A DNA stretch of 64,000 bases, from the NCBI RefSeq assembly GCF_000364225.2, contig NZ_AQFT02000001.1, positions 4,359,501-4,423,500 of the forward strand, given 5' to 3'. Origin of the DNA: Eubacterium plexicaudatum ASF492. Its GTDB lineage: Bacteria > Bacillota > Clostridia > Lachnospirales > Lachnospiraceae. The position numbers and the translations under genes are program-made. Shown here piece after piece: positions 8,751 to 16,280 of the stretch. Position 1 is the first letter of the stretch. Every line of letters starts with the position of its first letter. Below the pieces are notes generated by a model. The model ran no database searches. It was not told the DNA's origin and was given only the letters and a program-made list of their open reading frames with translations.

Positions 8751-9902
8751 TTATTTTTGAACTTTTATTTCTTTCAGTTCTTTACGCGGCCCTCTTTTTA
8801 ACTGTACGCTGTATGGGTCAGGCATTTCATACGTACCCCATTTTGTATGTAGGTATTCTGTATTTTTAGGTTTTTGCGTTTCTGTATAGCGCCTGGCAGA
8901 AGAAATAATTTCAGATGCATAATTCTGTATGTCCGCAACACAGCTTATGGGATGCTTTATTTCTTTTTTGTTTTCATCCGGCAGGATGAGCGCTTTCTGT
9001 ACTGAGTAGAGATAAATACGGCAGATCCATCTTCTGACATTATTTTTATACAGAATTGCCAGATAGGAGCCGGTCTGTTTATGGCTTACGTCCTTTGGAG
9101 CGATAACGGGGCTGAGGATGTCTTTCACCAGGGTGACCGATTCCCATTCTTCTTCCGTGGCAATGCGTTCATCATCTGCAGGAACGGCAGAAGCGCTGTC
9201 AAGGGCAAACTTTATTTTGTCGTTGATAGTCTCATTAATATATTCTTTTATTGCGCTTTTCAGTATCGGCTTGAACTTTTCAATAACGGACTGCGTTTTT
9301 GCGCCTTTGTAAAACGGCTGGAGGAACAGCTTCACAAAATCACTGGAAGGGTTATCGATCTGCTGCCCGATGATTTTTTTGAAAAGTGTATTGTATTTGA
9401 GGACAGATGCCGTATCCAGTATTTCCTCTACGTCCAGATGCTTTTTGTGGAATTTTTCAATCTGAGGTATCTGGCCGTCCCTGATCTCGGTCAGGTGAAA
9501 TTCCATAAACGGGTCTTTGTCCATTTTGTTCGGTTCATCAAGATCTGTATAAAATTTATAGTGTATGCCGTTTGTCAGGATGGCAAATTTAGCCTGTGTC
9601 GTGACAAAATAGCGGAAAAGCTGGGAACTGTGCCGGTCCAGCTTTTTGCTGACAGCCTTGGCTTCTATTAATATGACAGGCTGTCCGCCGCGCAGAATGG
9701 CATAATCTACTTTTTCGCCCTTTTTTATCCCTACATCTGCCGTGAATTCCGGGCAGAACTCAGACGGGTTAAAAACGTCATAACCCAGCAGCTGGAAGAA
9801 TGGCAGGATCAGGGACATTTTTGTTGCTTCTTCCGTTGTAATCTGGTTTTTAATACCGGCAAGGCGTTCTGCCAGCTTTTTTATATCTTCAGTAAATCCC
9901 AT
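8751..9902 (-). CDS. HsdR-N-like restriction endonuclease domain protein
   Basis: This 383-residue protein carries a PD-(D/E)XK nuclease core at residues 40-110 (VDYAI, then ILIEAKAV), as in the N-terminal domain of type I restriction subunit HsdR. No helicase motors follow, and no HsdM/HsdS partners are adjacent. Stand-alone proteins of this kind are common next to phage integrases and repressors and may serve in superinfection exclusion. Its C-terminus (RWICRIYLYSVQKALILPD) is uncharacterised. It is read with the integrase, away from the repressor. Confidence 0.75.
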   Translation of the reverse strand: MGFTEDIKKLAERLAGIKNQITTEEATKMSLILPFFQLLGYDVFNPSEFCPEFTADVGIKKGEKVDYAILRGGQPVILIEAKAVSKKLDRHSSQLFRYFVTTQAKFAILTNGIHYKFYTDLDEPNKMDKDPFMEFHLTEIRDGQIPQIEKFHKKHLDVEEILDTASVLKYNTLFKKIIGQQIDNPSSDFVKLFLQPFYKGAKTQSVIEKFKPILKSAIKEYINETINDKIKFALDSASAVPADDERIATEEEWESVTLVKDILSPVIAPKDVSHKQTGSYLAILYKNNVRRWICRIYLYSVQKALILPDENKKEIKHPISCVADIQNYASEIISSARRYTETQKPKNTEYLHTKWGTYEMPDPYSVQLKRGPRKELKEIKVQK

Positions 9903-10090
9903 AATAAACTCCCCTTTTTATGTCCATGTCTTCATCTGGCAGAAGGAGCTGACTTTATGCTGCCAGATTCGACATTCGTGCTATTTTTTTTAAACTGCTA
10001 TTGTGCCGCCTCCGGTACCACTCGAAGGCTGGGATTTTCCCTGGCTGTCAATATATTTTTCATCTGCTGCAACAGATGACGATTCTTTTT

Positions 10091-10672
10091 CTAATTCAAA
10101 ACATTTTCCCAATATAATACCACGGTCTTTTCTTTTTCTAAAGAACAAAATGATTCTAATAATTCCATCACATCTTCTGGGAATTTATGGTAATACCTTA
10201 GAATAAGTTCTTCATCCGAAGTTATCTTTTCTCGTTGTGAATTATCCAATAGGTAATCTATGGAAACATCTAAAACAGTTGCAAGTCGTATAAGCTCTTC
10301 GGCAACTGGCTGTGAATTTCCATACCAGAGAGCATCTAAACGAGTCTTTTCAATGCATGACTTTTCAAGCATTTCTTCATAGGAAACTTCTTTTGCTTTG
10401 GCTATTTTACGAATAGACCAGTTAGCATCACCTTCTTCATAAAAATAATTGTAGCAATCATTTGTTTCAGAATTAGTTTTTTTCAATCCAAGCAGGCAAT
10501 CGACCGAAACGTTATAGTATTCAGCTAATTTGATTAGTATATCAATTTTAGGTACACGTTTATCGTTTTCGTAATTTGCCAGAGTACTTTGCTCTATATT
10601 TAAAATGGAACAAACTTCTTGTTGACTTTTTCCCTTTAATTCTCGTAAAAATTTTAGCTGCTTGCCTATCAT
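10091..10672 (-). CDS. XRE-family transcriptional regulator (CI-like repressor)
   Basis: This 193-residue protein has a classic N-terminal HTH (KGKSQQEVCSILNIEQSTLANYEN) and a second HTH-like segment near residues 85-140 (YEEMLEKSCIEKTRLDALW...DVSIDYLLD). It lies divergent to a small Cro-like gene with repeated TATTTCG-type half-sites between them, the standard layout of a lysogeny switch. A -1 frame open past the stop codon (about 40 codons to 9990) could extend the C-terminus if slippage occurred, but this is speculative. Confidence 0.88.
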   Translation of the reverse strand: MIGKQLKFLRELKGKSQQEVCSILNIEQSTLANYENDKRVPKIDILIKLAEYYNVSVDCLLGLKKTNSETNDCYNYFYEEGDANWSIRKIAKAKEVSYEEMLEKSCIEKTRLDALWYGNSQPVAEELIRLATVLDVSIDYLLDNSQREKITSDEELILRYYHKFPEDVMELLESFCSLEKEKTVVLYWENVLN

Positions 10673-10811
10673 CGCTGTACCTCCTGATAAATATTATATC
10701 ACATATCGAAATAACTTCTAATTGCAAAACGAAATATTTTATTGAAAACTATTGACTTATATTTCAAAATGCTATATCATATATTTCATAACGAAATAAG
10801 GAGGCGAAAAT
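10673..10811. promoter_or_regulatory. Divergent promoter/operator of the repressor-Cro switch
   Basis: The rightward promoter is TTGACT (10752-10757), 17 bp, TATCAT (10775-10780). The leftward -10 is TATAAT (complement of 10694-10699). GAAATA/TATTTC half-sites recur at about 10700, 10730, 10761, 10783 and 10793, and the last two form an inverted pair around TATTTCATAACGAAATA. These are likely binding sites for the flanking HTH proteins. Confidence 0.65.
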
Positions 10812-11015
10812 ATGACACTTAAAGAGTTCAGAGAACAGAAAGGATTATCTCAAACAGAACTCGCTAACCGCGTTGGATTAAAGCAAACTACTATTTCACA
10901 ATATGAAAATGGCTTCAGAAGACCAAATTTATCTATGGCAAAAAAAATAGCAGATGCATTAGGCATGTCATTAGATGATTTTGCTTGCCTTTCAACATTT
11001 CAAAATGAAATATAA
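10812..11015 (+). CDS. Cro-like XRE-family regulator
   Basis: A 67-residue single-domain HTH protein: EFREQKGLSQTELANRVGLKQTTISQYENGFRRP followed by the usual C-terminal helices. It is the first rightward gene of the early operon and probably competes with the CI-like repressor for the shared operators. The start follows AAGGAGGCGAAAAT. Its length is typical of Cro. Confidence 0.88.
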   Translation: MTLKEFREQKGLSQTELANRVGLKQTTISQYENGFRRPNLSMAKKIADALGMSLDDFACLSTFQNEI

Positions 11016-11046
11016 TTCATTATATGTTATGGAGGTGAAAAGAGAA

Positions 11047-11520
11047 ATGTCAAATGTTGCTGCAAAAACGGCATCCAACATTTTTTATCAGGCGAGATAC
11101 AAGGCATCAACACACAACGAGCAGTTGAGTAGTAGGGAAGGAGCTGCAGATCTTATGTCAATAGACAGGGGTCGATTATATAGAATAGAGAGTGGCGTCG
11201 CAGATCCGTATCCAGAAGAAGTTCACTTGATGGCTGATCTGTATAATGCTCCGGAACTTAGAAATTATTATTGTACTGAAATCTGTCCGCTAGGATGTGA
11301 TATGCCAAAGGTTGGCGCGGTGGATTTGGATCGAATAACAATCAGGGCGTTGTCATCATTTAAAAAGATCAGCCAGACAGAAAAAATTTTACTGGATATT
11401 ACAGAAGATGGCATTATTTCAGATGATGAAAGACCAGCCATGCAGAAAGTGCTTGAGAATTTGGGAGAATTAGAAGCCATTGCACAGAATCTGAAAGTCT
11501 GGGTTAAGAAAAATTTATAG
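11047..11520 (+). CDS. XRE-like helix-turn-helix protein
   Basis: The 157-residue protein begins at ATG 11047 after TGGAGGTGAAAAG. It carries an HTH region (REGAADLMSIDRGRLYRIESGVADPYPEEVHLMADLY) and a C-terminal helical segment (about residues 95-155) common in small Clostridia phage regulators. It belongs to the early operon. The longer upstream frame has no ribosome site, so I prefer the internal ATG. Confidence 0.75.
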   Translation: MSNVAAKTASNIFYQARYKASTHNEQLSSREGAADLMSIDRGRLYRIESGVADPYPEEVHLMADLYNAPELRNYYCTEICPLGCDMPKVGAVDLDRITIRALSSFKKISQTEKILLDITEDGIISDDERPAMQKVLENLGELEAIAQNLKVWVKKNL

Positions 11521-11526
11521 AGAGGT

Positions 11527-12009
11527 ATGTTAATGTATTTGGCGCAGAATTTAAAATATCTCCGTGAAAAGAGCGGGGAAACACAAAAAGATATTTCAAA
11601 GCTGCTTTCAGTAATAGGATACGGATTTTCAGAAATGTCAGTCAGCAGATATGAAAGCGGGGAATGCGAACCAGAACTAAAAAAAGTGATTTTGCTTGCA
11701 GAGCATTTTAATGTGACAATTGATGATCTGCATACAGTAGACATGAAATATGTTAAACCTCTTTATTTGCTAAATCTGCGGTTTTTGAGAAAAAAATACA
11801 GCATGACACAGCAGGATATTTCTGATTTATTAGGTTTTCGTGATAAAAGCAGTTGCTGCTTGATCGAAAAGGGTATTACCCTGCTTACATTAGAACAATC
11901 TATAAAACTATCAGAATATTTTGGAGTCACATTAGACCAGTTAGTAAATCAGGATTTATCTAAGGAAATGGATGCGTATGACAAAGGAAGCAAAGGAAAA
12001 ACGGATTGA
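11527..12009 (+). CDS. Double-HTH XRE-family protein
   Basis: This 160-residue protein contains two XRE-like domains in tandem: LREKSGETQKDISKLL...VSRYESGECEPEL (residues 12-60) and LRKKYSMTQQDISDLLGF...LIEKGITLLTLEQSIKL (residues 88-135). The second replaces the usual recognition helix with a variant (RDKSSCCLIEKG). It is probably a transcriptional regulator of the early operon. Starts at 11527 or at 11533 are both possible. Confidence 0.75.
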   Translation: MLMYLAQNLKYLREKSGETQKDISKLLSVIGYGFSEMSVSRYESGECEPELKKVILLAEHFNVTIDDLHTVDMKYVKPLYLLNLRFLRKKYSMTQQDISDLLGFRDKSSCCLIEKGITLLTLEQSIKLSEYFGVTLDQLVNQDLSKEMDAYDKGSKGKTD

Positions 12010-12157
12010 TGCCTTGGATTATGCTTTAAACTGTATTGTCAACAGAGAGGACAGGCAGAATCATTTTTCAGTATTACAGGATATGTTTATGGAGTTACAG
12101 GAGGAATTGTATGGAAACTTTAGGGATGGCACCGGGTGTCATAGGGGTGGCAGCTAG
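11972..12157 (+). CDS. Small early-operon protein, unknown
   Basis: A 61-residue charged helical protein (MTKEAKEKRIDALDYALN...) whose ATG overlaps the 3' end of the preceding gene by 38 nt in another frame. The overlap with both neighbours is typical of phage early operons. No family is recognised. Confidence 0.45.
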   Translation: MRMTKEAKEKRIDALDYALNCIVNREDRQNHFSVLQDMFMELQEELYGNFRDGTGCHRGGS

Positions 12158-12359
12158 GATTTTTATTACATGGGAGGATGTAATGGAGCTTCTTGGATGC
12201 AGAAAAAGCAAGGCATATAAAATTGTCCATGAGGTAAATGAATGTGCTAAGAAAAAGGGAAACAGTCCTTTTCCGTCAGGAAAGGCAAATAAGTATTTAT
12301 TTTCCGAAATCTATGGTATTCCCATTGAAGAAGTAAACAGGGTGATCAGCAATAGATAG
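12111..12359 (+). CDS. Small DNA-binding (Xis/MerR-like) protein
   Basis: This 82-residue protein begins at ATG 12111 after ACAGGAGGAATTGT. FITWEDVMELLGCRKSKAYKIVHEVNE is a helix-turn-helix of the excisionase/MerR-like type, followed by a basic segment ending in KANKYLFSEIYGIP. Such proteins are frequent in Clostridia phage early regions. I infer DNA binding; the target is unknown. Confidence 0.65.
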   Translation: METLGMAPGVIGVAARIFITWEDVMELLGCRKSKAYKIVHEVNECAKKKGNSPFPSGKANKYLFSEIYGIPIEEVNRVISNR

Positions 12360-12369
12360 GAGGTATACA

Positions 12370-12543
12370 ATGGCGTTTTACAATGTTTGCCCGAAATGCG
12401 GAGCCAACTTGGATCCGAATGAACGGTGCGATTGTGAAGAAACGGCGGAAAAAGAAAAGAAGGCAAGGGATCAGTTGCTGGCGATGGAAAAAGGCACAAA
12501 CCAGCTTACATTTAACTGGTCTTTAGGAAAGGCAGGTTTATGA
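12370..12543 (+). CDS. Small zinc-ribbon protein
   Basis: This 57-residue protein starts at 12370 after TAGGAGGTATACA. It has a four-cysteine zinc site (CPKCGANLDPNERCDC) and a charged C-terminal helix. Its stop codon overlaps the next possible start. The function is unknown. Confidence 0.65.
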   Translation: MAFYNVCPKCGANLDPNERCDCEETAEKEKKARDQLLAMEKGTNQLTFNWSLGKAGL

Positions 12544-12600
12544 TGCGGAAAGCAGAATTAATTAAGCAAAATTTATTAAAAAGAAGGGAGGGGAGAACGG

Positions 12601-12741
12601 ATGTACGCAACATGTGTAAAGTGCTCCTTATCGTGGAATGTGAGTATATTTCAGAAGATTCCAAAGGCAGGTTATATCTGTCCCAGGTGCAGGAAGTCAG
12701 AAATCCGGCAGTCAGAATGCGTTCAACAAGAGCATCAGTAA
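12601..12741 (+). CDS. Small CxxC...CxxC zinc-ribbon protein
   Basis: A 46-residue peptide from ATG 12601 after GGGAGGGGAGAACGG: TCVKC near residue 5 and CPRC near residue 30, a typical treble-clef or ribbon spacing. A longer frame covers this stretch in another phase, but the cysteine pattern and ribosome site favour this reading. Confidence 0.6.
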   Translation: MYATCVKCSLSWNVSIFQKIPKAGYICPRCRKSEIRQSECVQQEHQ

Positions 12742-12929
12742 TCGCGGCAAAGCTGATCTTATCGGGGGCTTTAACAGCCCCGCCTGCGGCATGGTCAGTC
12801 ATATATGCATTCCTCGAAAGGGGATATAAAGCTTATGGGGGAGAATATCTGTTTATCATTATGTTTTTTCTGGTGGTTTATTGGGCGTTAGGAAAATTTA
12901 TCACATATGCAGATATGGATATCCTTTAA
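12717..12929 (+). CDS. Small two-helix membrane protein
   Basis: A 70-residue protein from ATG 12717, overlapping the zinc-ribbon gene by 25 nt. It has two hydrophobic segments, LILSGALTAPPAAWSVIYAFL and LFIIMFFLVVYWALGKFI. The same frame stays open upstream to 12540 but without membrane or family features. It is unknown and possibly holin-like in shape only. Confidence 0.5.
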   Translation: MRSTRASVIAAKLILSGALTAPPAAWSVIYAFLERGYKAYGGEYLFIIMFFLVVYWALGKFITYADMDIL

Positions 12930-12941
12930 GGAGGCAGAATC

Positions 12942-13250
12942 TTGGAAACGTTAAAATCGGGTGTTGAAGAACAGCTTGGATTCGAGGTTGGAGAAAGGCA
13001 GTTTCAAAAATCATTACATAATGCCGGAAAAAAACTTTATTCTATCATTTCCAGGTATGGGGATGCTGATGGCCGCAGACGAGAGCCGGAATATCTGCAG
13101 GAACTGATATGTGAAGATATAAAAGCAAGCGTTCTTGCAGAGGCAACAATGCTAATGGCGGTAAACATGCGCAATATGGAAAAAGAGCGCCTGGCAGATT
13201 GCCGAGGCACTCATGTAAGCACCCATATTGTAGCATGGGAATGCAAATAA
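12942..13250 (+). CDS. Hypothetical phage early protein
   Basis: A 102-residue helical protein starting at TTG 12942 with a good AGGAGG site (12929-12934). It contains one histidine-rich and cysteine-containing tail (CRGTHVSTHIVAWEC). No family is recognised. It sits immediately upstream of the recombination genes. Confidence 0.6.
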   Translation: METLKSGVEEQLGFEVGERQFQKSLHNAGKKLYSIISRYGDADGRRREPEYLQELICEDIKASVLAEATMLMAVNMRNMEKERLADCRGTHVSTHIVAWECK

Positions 13251-13270
13251 ATCAATATGGAGGATAAAAA

Positions 13271-14410
13271 ATGCAAAATTTATCAATTCAGAATGTCCTG
13301 AACAGCAGGGACAGTTACAATCTTGCAATTCCATTCGTGGAAACGCAGCAGATCAATCCGTTTTATAAAATGAGTGTTTCGCTTCTTTATGTAGATTCCA
13401 GCGGGCCGGCAGGCCAGATCTATAAAGTGGGTTCCTGCAGCCAGGGGAATGGCCGGTGGGAAGACTTATATTCTCTGACAAAGCCTTTCCTGCAGCGGCT
13501 TGCAACGGAAGCTGGTGTTCAATTTGGACCGGGCTCCGGTGATGTGGTGAAGATGGATGAAAACACATGGAAAGCAAGCGCTTTTGGCGCTATCCGGCTT
13601 CCTGATGGGAGCGTGCGCACCAGTAATAATTTCAAAGTAATAGACCTTGTGACAGAGGAGAAAAAGTACCGTTTGTCATATGAAGAAAAGGCAGAAAGAG
13701 GGATTTCCGACTATAAGGCAGCAAAGGAAGTTGCTAAAAAATATGCAGGGGAATGGGCTGATACGGGACAGACCAATGACCAGGGGTACCCTGTTAAGAT
13801 TTATATCATTGCAGAGCATGACAGGGGTAAATATATCGAAAACAGCCTTTTGGATGCTATGACACAGCTGCGGGCGAATGCGCCACAGAAAGCTGCTACA
13901 GGAGCTATTCTGAGGGTGATCAGGGATCTTTTAGGCATCAAAGGCACTTATACTATCGGGGAACTAAAAAAACCTTTTGCGGTAGCAAGGACTTCTTTTT
14001 CTCCAGATTACAATGATCCGGTGGTAAAACAGATGATGCTGCAGCAGGCCATGCAGAGTGTAGGGAATCTTTTTGGGAATACGCAGCCAGTTATGCAGAC
14101 AATTTCCATTCCGCAGGCGGCAGATGATGAAATAGATATGCCTGCGGATATATATGAGGATGTTTCTGTACACCCAGTTTTGGAACAGAATCAGAACAGG
14201 CAGGCAGACGGCCGTAAAAAACAGCAGCGGACAGAAGAACCGGCCAGCCGGGAAATGACAGAAAAAGACCGTTCACAGGATTTCTGCTGTGATAAATGCG
14301 GCAGGGTGATACCTAAAAAGGTGTGGGATTATTCTTATGAGAATATGGGGCAGCCATTATGTTTTACATGCCAAAAAGCTGTCAAAAACAGACAGGGAGG
14401 GAGACGTTAA
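13271..14410 (+). CDS. Phage protein with C-terminal zinc ribbon, recombination neighbour
   Basis: This 379-residue protein has a globular N-terminal 230 residues, a linker rich in Q/N/E, and a C-terminal four-cysteine module (CCDKCGRVIPKK...PLCFTCQKA). Its stop overlaps the ATG of the SbcD-like gene. The place directly before an SbcCD-type nuclease is where phages often encode a single-strand annealing or DNA-binding protein, so that role is possible. I see no RecT, Erf or Rad52 signature and do not assign one. Confidence 0.6.
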   Translation: MQNLSIQNVLNSRDSYNLAIPFVETQQINPFYKMSVSLLYVDSSGPAGQIYKVGSCSQGNGRWEDLYSLTKPFLQRLATEAGVQFGPGSGDVVKMDENTWKASAFGAIRLPDGSVRTSNNFKVIDLVTEEKKYRLSYEEKAERGISDYKAAKEVAKKYAGEWADTGQTNDQGYPVKIYIIAEHDRGKYIENSLLDAMTQLRANAPQKAATGAILRVIRDLLGIKGTYTIGELKKPFAVARTSFSPDYNDPVVKQMMLQQAMQSVGNLFGNTQPVMQTISIPQAADDEIDMPADIYEDVSVHPVLEQNQNRQADGRKKQQRTEEPASREMTEKDRSQDFCCDKCGRVIPKKVWDYSYENMGQPLCFTCQKAVKNRQGGRR

Positions 14411-15594
14411 TGAAGATTTTTCATTCAGGAGACTGGCATATCGGCAATTTTAAGGGGCCGGAAAAAGACGGTGTAAATTTACGTTCTCTGGATACAAAAC
14501 GCTGTCTTGAAACGCTGGCAGAACGTGCAGAGCAGGAAAAACCGGAACTGGTTTTAGTGCCGGGAGATGTTTTCCATACAGGGAAGACGTGGAGTGACCG
14601 CTGCTGTGACGAAGTTATTACAGCGATTGAAATTATTTCCCGTTTAGCAGCGGCAGCCGGCCAGGTGGTTATTATGAGGGGAACGCCAAACCATGACGGT
14701 GAAGGCCAGTTTAAAGTCCTTCTTACGCATTTCCGGGATTTTGAAAATGTCCATATTGTCGTAAATCCAGAAGTGATACAGACGAAATATGCTGATATTG
14801 CGGTGTTGCCTGGCTTTGACCGCGGTATTTATCGGGCGAAGTTTCCGTGGCTTGGAAAGGAAGAGGAAAACGAAATCTTTTCACAGGAGCTTGGGAAGAT
14901 TGTCCTTGGGCTCCGTGCACAGTGCAGGCCAGACCGTCCGGCAATACTGATGGCGCATTATACGGTTCCCGGATGCAATACAGAAAGCGGGCAGTCACAG
15001 CTTTTGACGCAGTTTGAGCCGGTCGTGCCGCCGGAATCGTTGGATGCTGCGGCCTATGACCTGGTGGCTTTAGGGCATATTCACAGGCCGCAGCTGGTAT
15101 CCGGGTTTGAAAATGTGTATTATTCCGGTTCCATCAATGCAAATAATTTTAATGATGAAGGGCAGGAGCGCGGTTTCTGGATACATCATTTTGAAGAAGG
15201 CGCGTCTGGCAGGGATGGCATGGTGTTTATAAATTCTGAATTTGTAAAAACACCTTACAGGGAATTTATTACACTCCACTTTACGGATGCAGATGTTGAA
15301 GATGTTATTCATAATCGGCTGGATGAAGCTGCAATGAACCACTGGCGCTTTAATGGGGACGTATCCGGAAAGATCGTGCGCATCCTTTATGAGTGCTCTG
15401 CGGAGCAGAAGAAGGCGTTCCATACTGCCATGTTGGAAAAAACGCTGTATGAAGACGGTGCATTCTGGGTAGCGGGCATAAACCCGGAAAAATCGGGGCA
15501 TCCGCAGACCGGACGGACTTGTCACAGGAAACAGATCCGGAAGCAAACCTCAGACTGTATCTGCAGGAAAAGGGCATGGAAGAAACGGATATAG
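14410..15594 (+). CDS. SbcD-like metallophosphoesterase, frameshifted at its end
   Basis: The nuclease domain is complete: GDWHIG (metal-binding D/H), VPGDVFH, RGTPNHDG, MAHYTVPG and GHIHRP motifs in order, as in SbcD/Mre11 nucleases that process DNA ends. After GINPEK the -1 frame carries the coding-looking sequence (IGASADRTDLSQETDPEANL), which runs without a stop into the SbcC-like ATPase. The switch lies at an A5 run (15489-15493). I infer that the ancestral gene was one SbcD-SbcC fusion of about 1,290 residues. The last 30 residues of this frame are frameshift noise. Confidence 0.8.
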   Translation: MKIFHSGDWHIGNFKGPEKDGVNLRSLDTKRCLETLAERAEQEKPELVLVPGDVFHTGKTWSDRCCDEVITAIEIISRLAAAAGQVVIMRGTPNHDGEGQFKVLLTHFRDFENVHIVVNPEVIQTKYADIAVLPGFDRGIYRAKFPWLGKEEENEIFSQELGKIVLGLRAQCRPDRPAILMAHYTVPGCNTESGQSQLLTQFEPVVPPESLDAAAYDLVALGHIHRPQLVSGFENVYYSGSINANNFNDEGQERGFWIHHFEEGASGRDGMVFINSEFVKTPYREFITLHFTDADVEDVIHNRLDEAAMNHWRFNGDVSGKIVRILYECSAEQKKAFHTAMLEKTLYEDGAFWVAGINPEKSGHPQTGRTCHRKQIRKQTSDCICRKRAWKKRI

Positions 15595-16280
15595 AGCGGC
15601 TGCTGTTAAAATCAGGGCCGATAATTGCAGAAGCAATGGCATCAGAAACGGGAGCGGCATTTTCAGGGGTGTTTGTGCCTATAGAAATCGAAGTGGAAAA
15701 TTACCGTGCCTATGAAAAAGAAAAATTCTCATTTGAGGATATCCAGTTCTGCACGATCAACGGCCCGAACGGGGCAGGCAAGTCATCCCTGTTTATGGAT
15801 GCAATCATCGACTGTATCTATGAGGAGCCGAGGGAGGGAAAGAGTAAATCCGTGAAAGTCCCGTGGCTTAGGAATGGGGATAAGGTGCGCTCCGGATACA
15901 TAGCGTTTACTTTTTCGATTGGGGATAAGACATACCGGATATTCAGGAGCAGGACGAAGTCAGGAAAGCCGACACTGAACATTGCAGAGCTTGTGGATGG
16001 GGAATGGGAAAACCGCAGCTGTGAAAGGGCAGATGATACGCAGAAAGTGATCGACCAGCTGATCGGCGTAGACAGCATGGCGGTTAAGAGCTGTGCGGTT
16101 ATCATGCAGGACCAGTATGGAATGTTCCTGCAGGCAAAAAGCGAGGAGCGCATGGCGGTGCTTTCCAACCTTCTGGGGCTTGAGATCTACGGAAGGATGG
16201 AAAAGGTAGCCAAGGATATGGGGTCGGAATATAAGCGCATGATAGATGGTAAAAAAACATGCCATAGAGGTGCAGTCTGA
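15519..16280 (+). CDS. SbcC-like ATPase, N-terminal segment (frameshifted)
   Basis: This frame links the SbcD tail to the first ATPase lobe: IEVENYRAYEKEKFSFED, Walker A GPNGAGKSS, and the Q-loop region MQDQYGMFLQ. It is out of frame with both flanks. The last residues (KKTCHRGAV) are noise after an A7 run at 16250-16256. Removing one A there joins it to the following frame as IDGKKHAIEVQSE. No ribosome site supports a separate start, so it is probably the middle of a broken fusion gene. Confidence 0.7.
   Translation: MSQETDPEANLRLYLQEKGMEETDIERLLLKSGPIIAEAMASETGAAFSGVFVPIEIEVENYRAYEKEKFSFEDIQFCTINGPNGAGKSSLFMDAIIDCIYEEPREGKSKSVKVPWLRNGDKVRSGYIAFTFSIGDKTYRIFRSRTKSGKPTLNIAELVDGEWENRSCERADDTQKVIDQLIGVDSMAVKSCAVIMQDQYGMFLQAKSEERMAVLSNLLGLEIYGRMEKVAKDMGSEYKRMIDGKKTCHRGAV

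Noticed and set aside
9903..10090. 40-codon minus-strand frame overlapping the repressor end
   Set aside because: It starts only with TTG inside the repressor gene without a ribosome site; kept as a remark on possible slippage but not as a gene.
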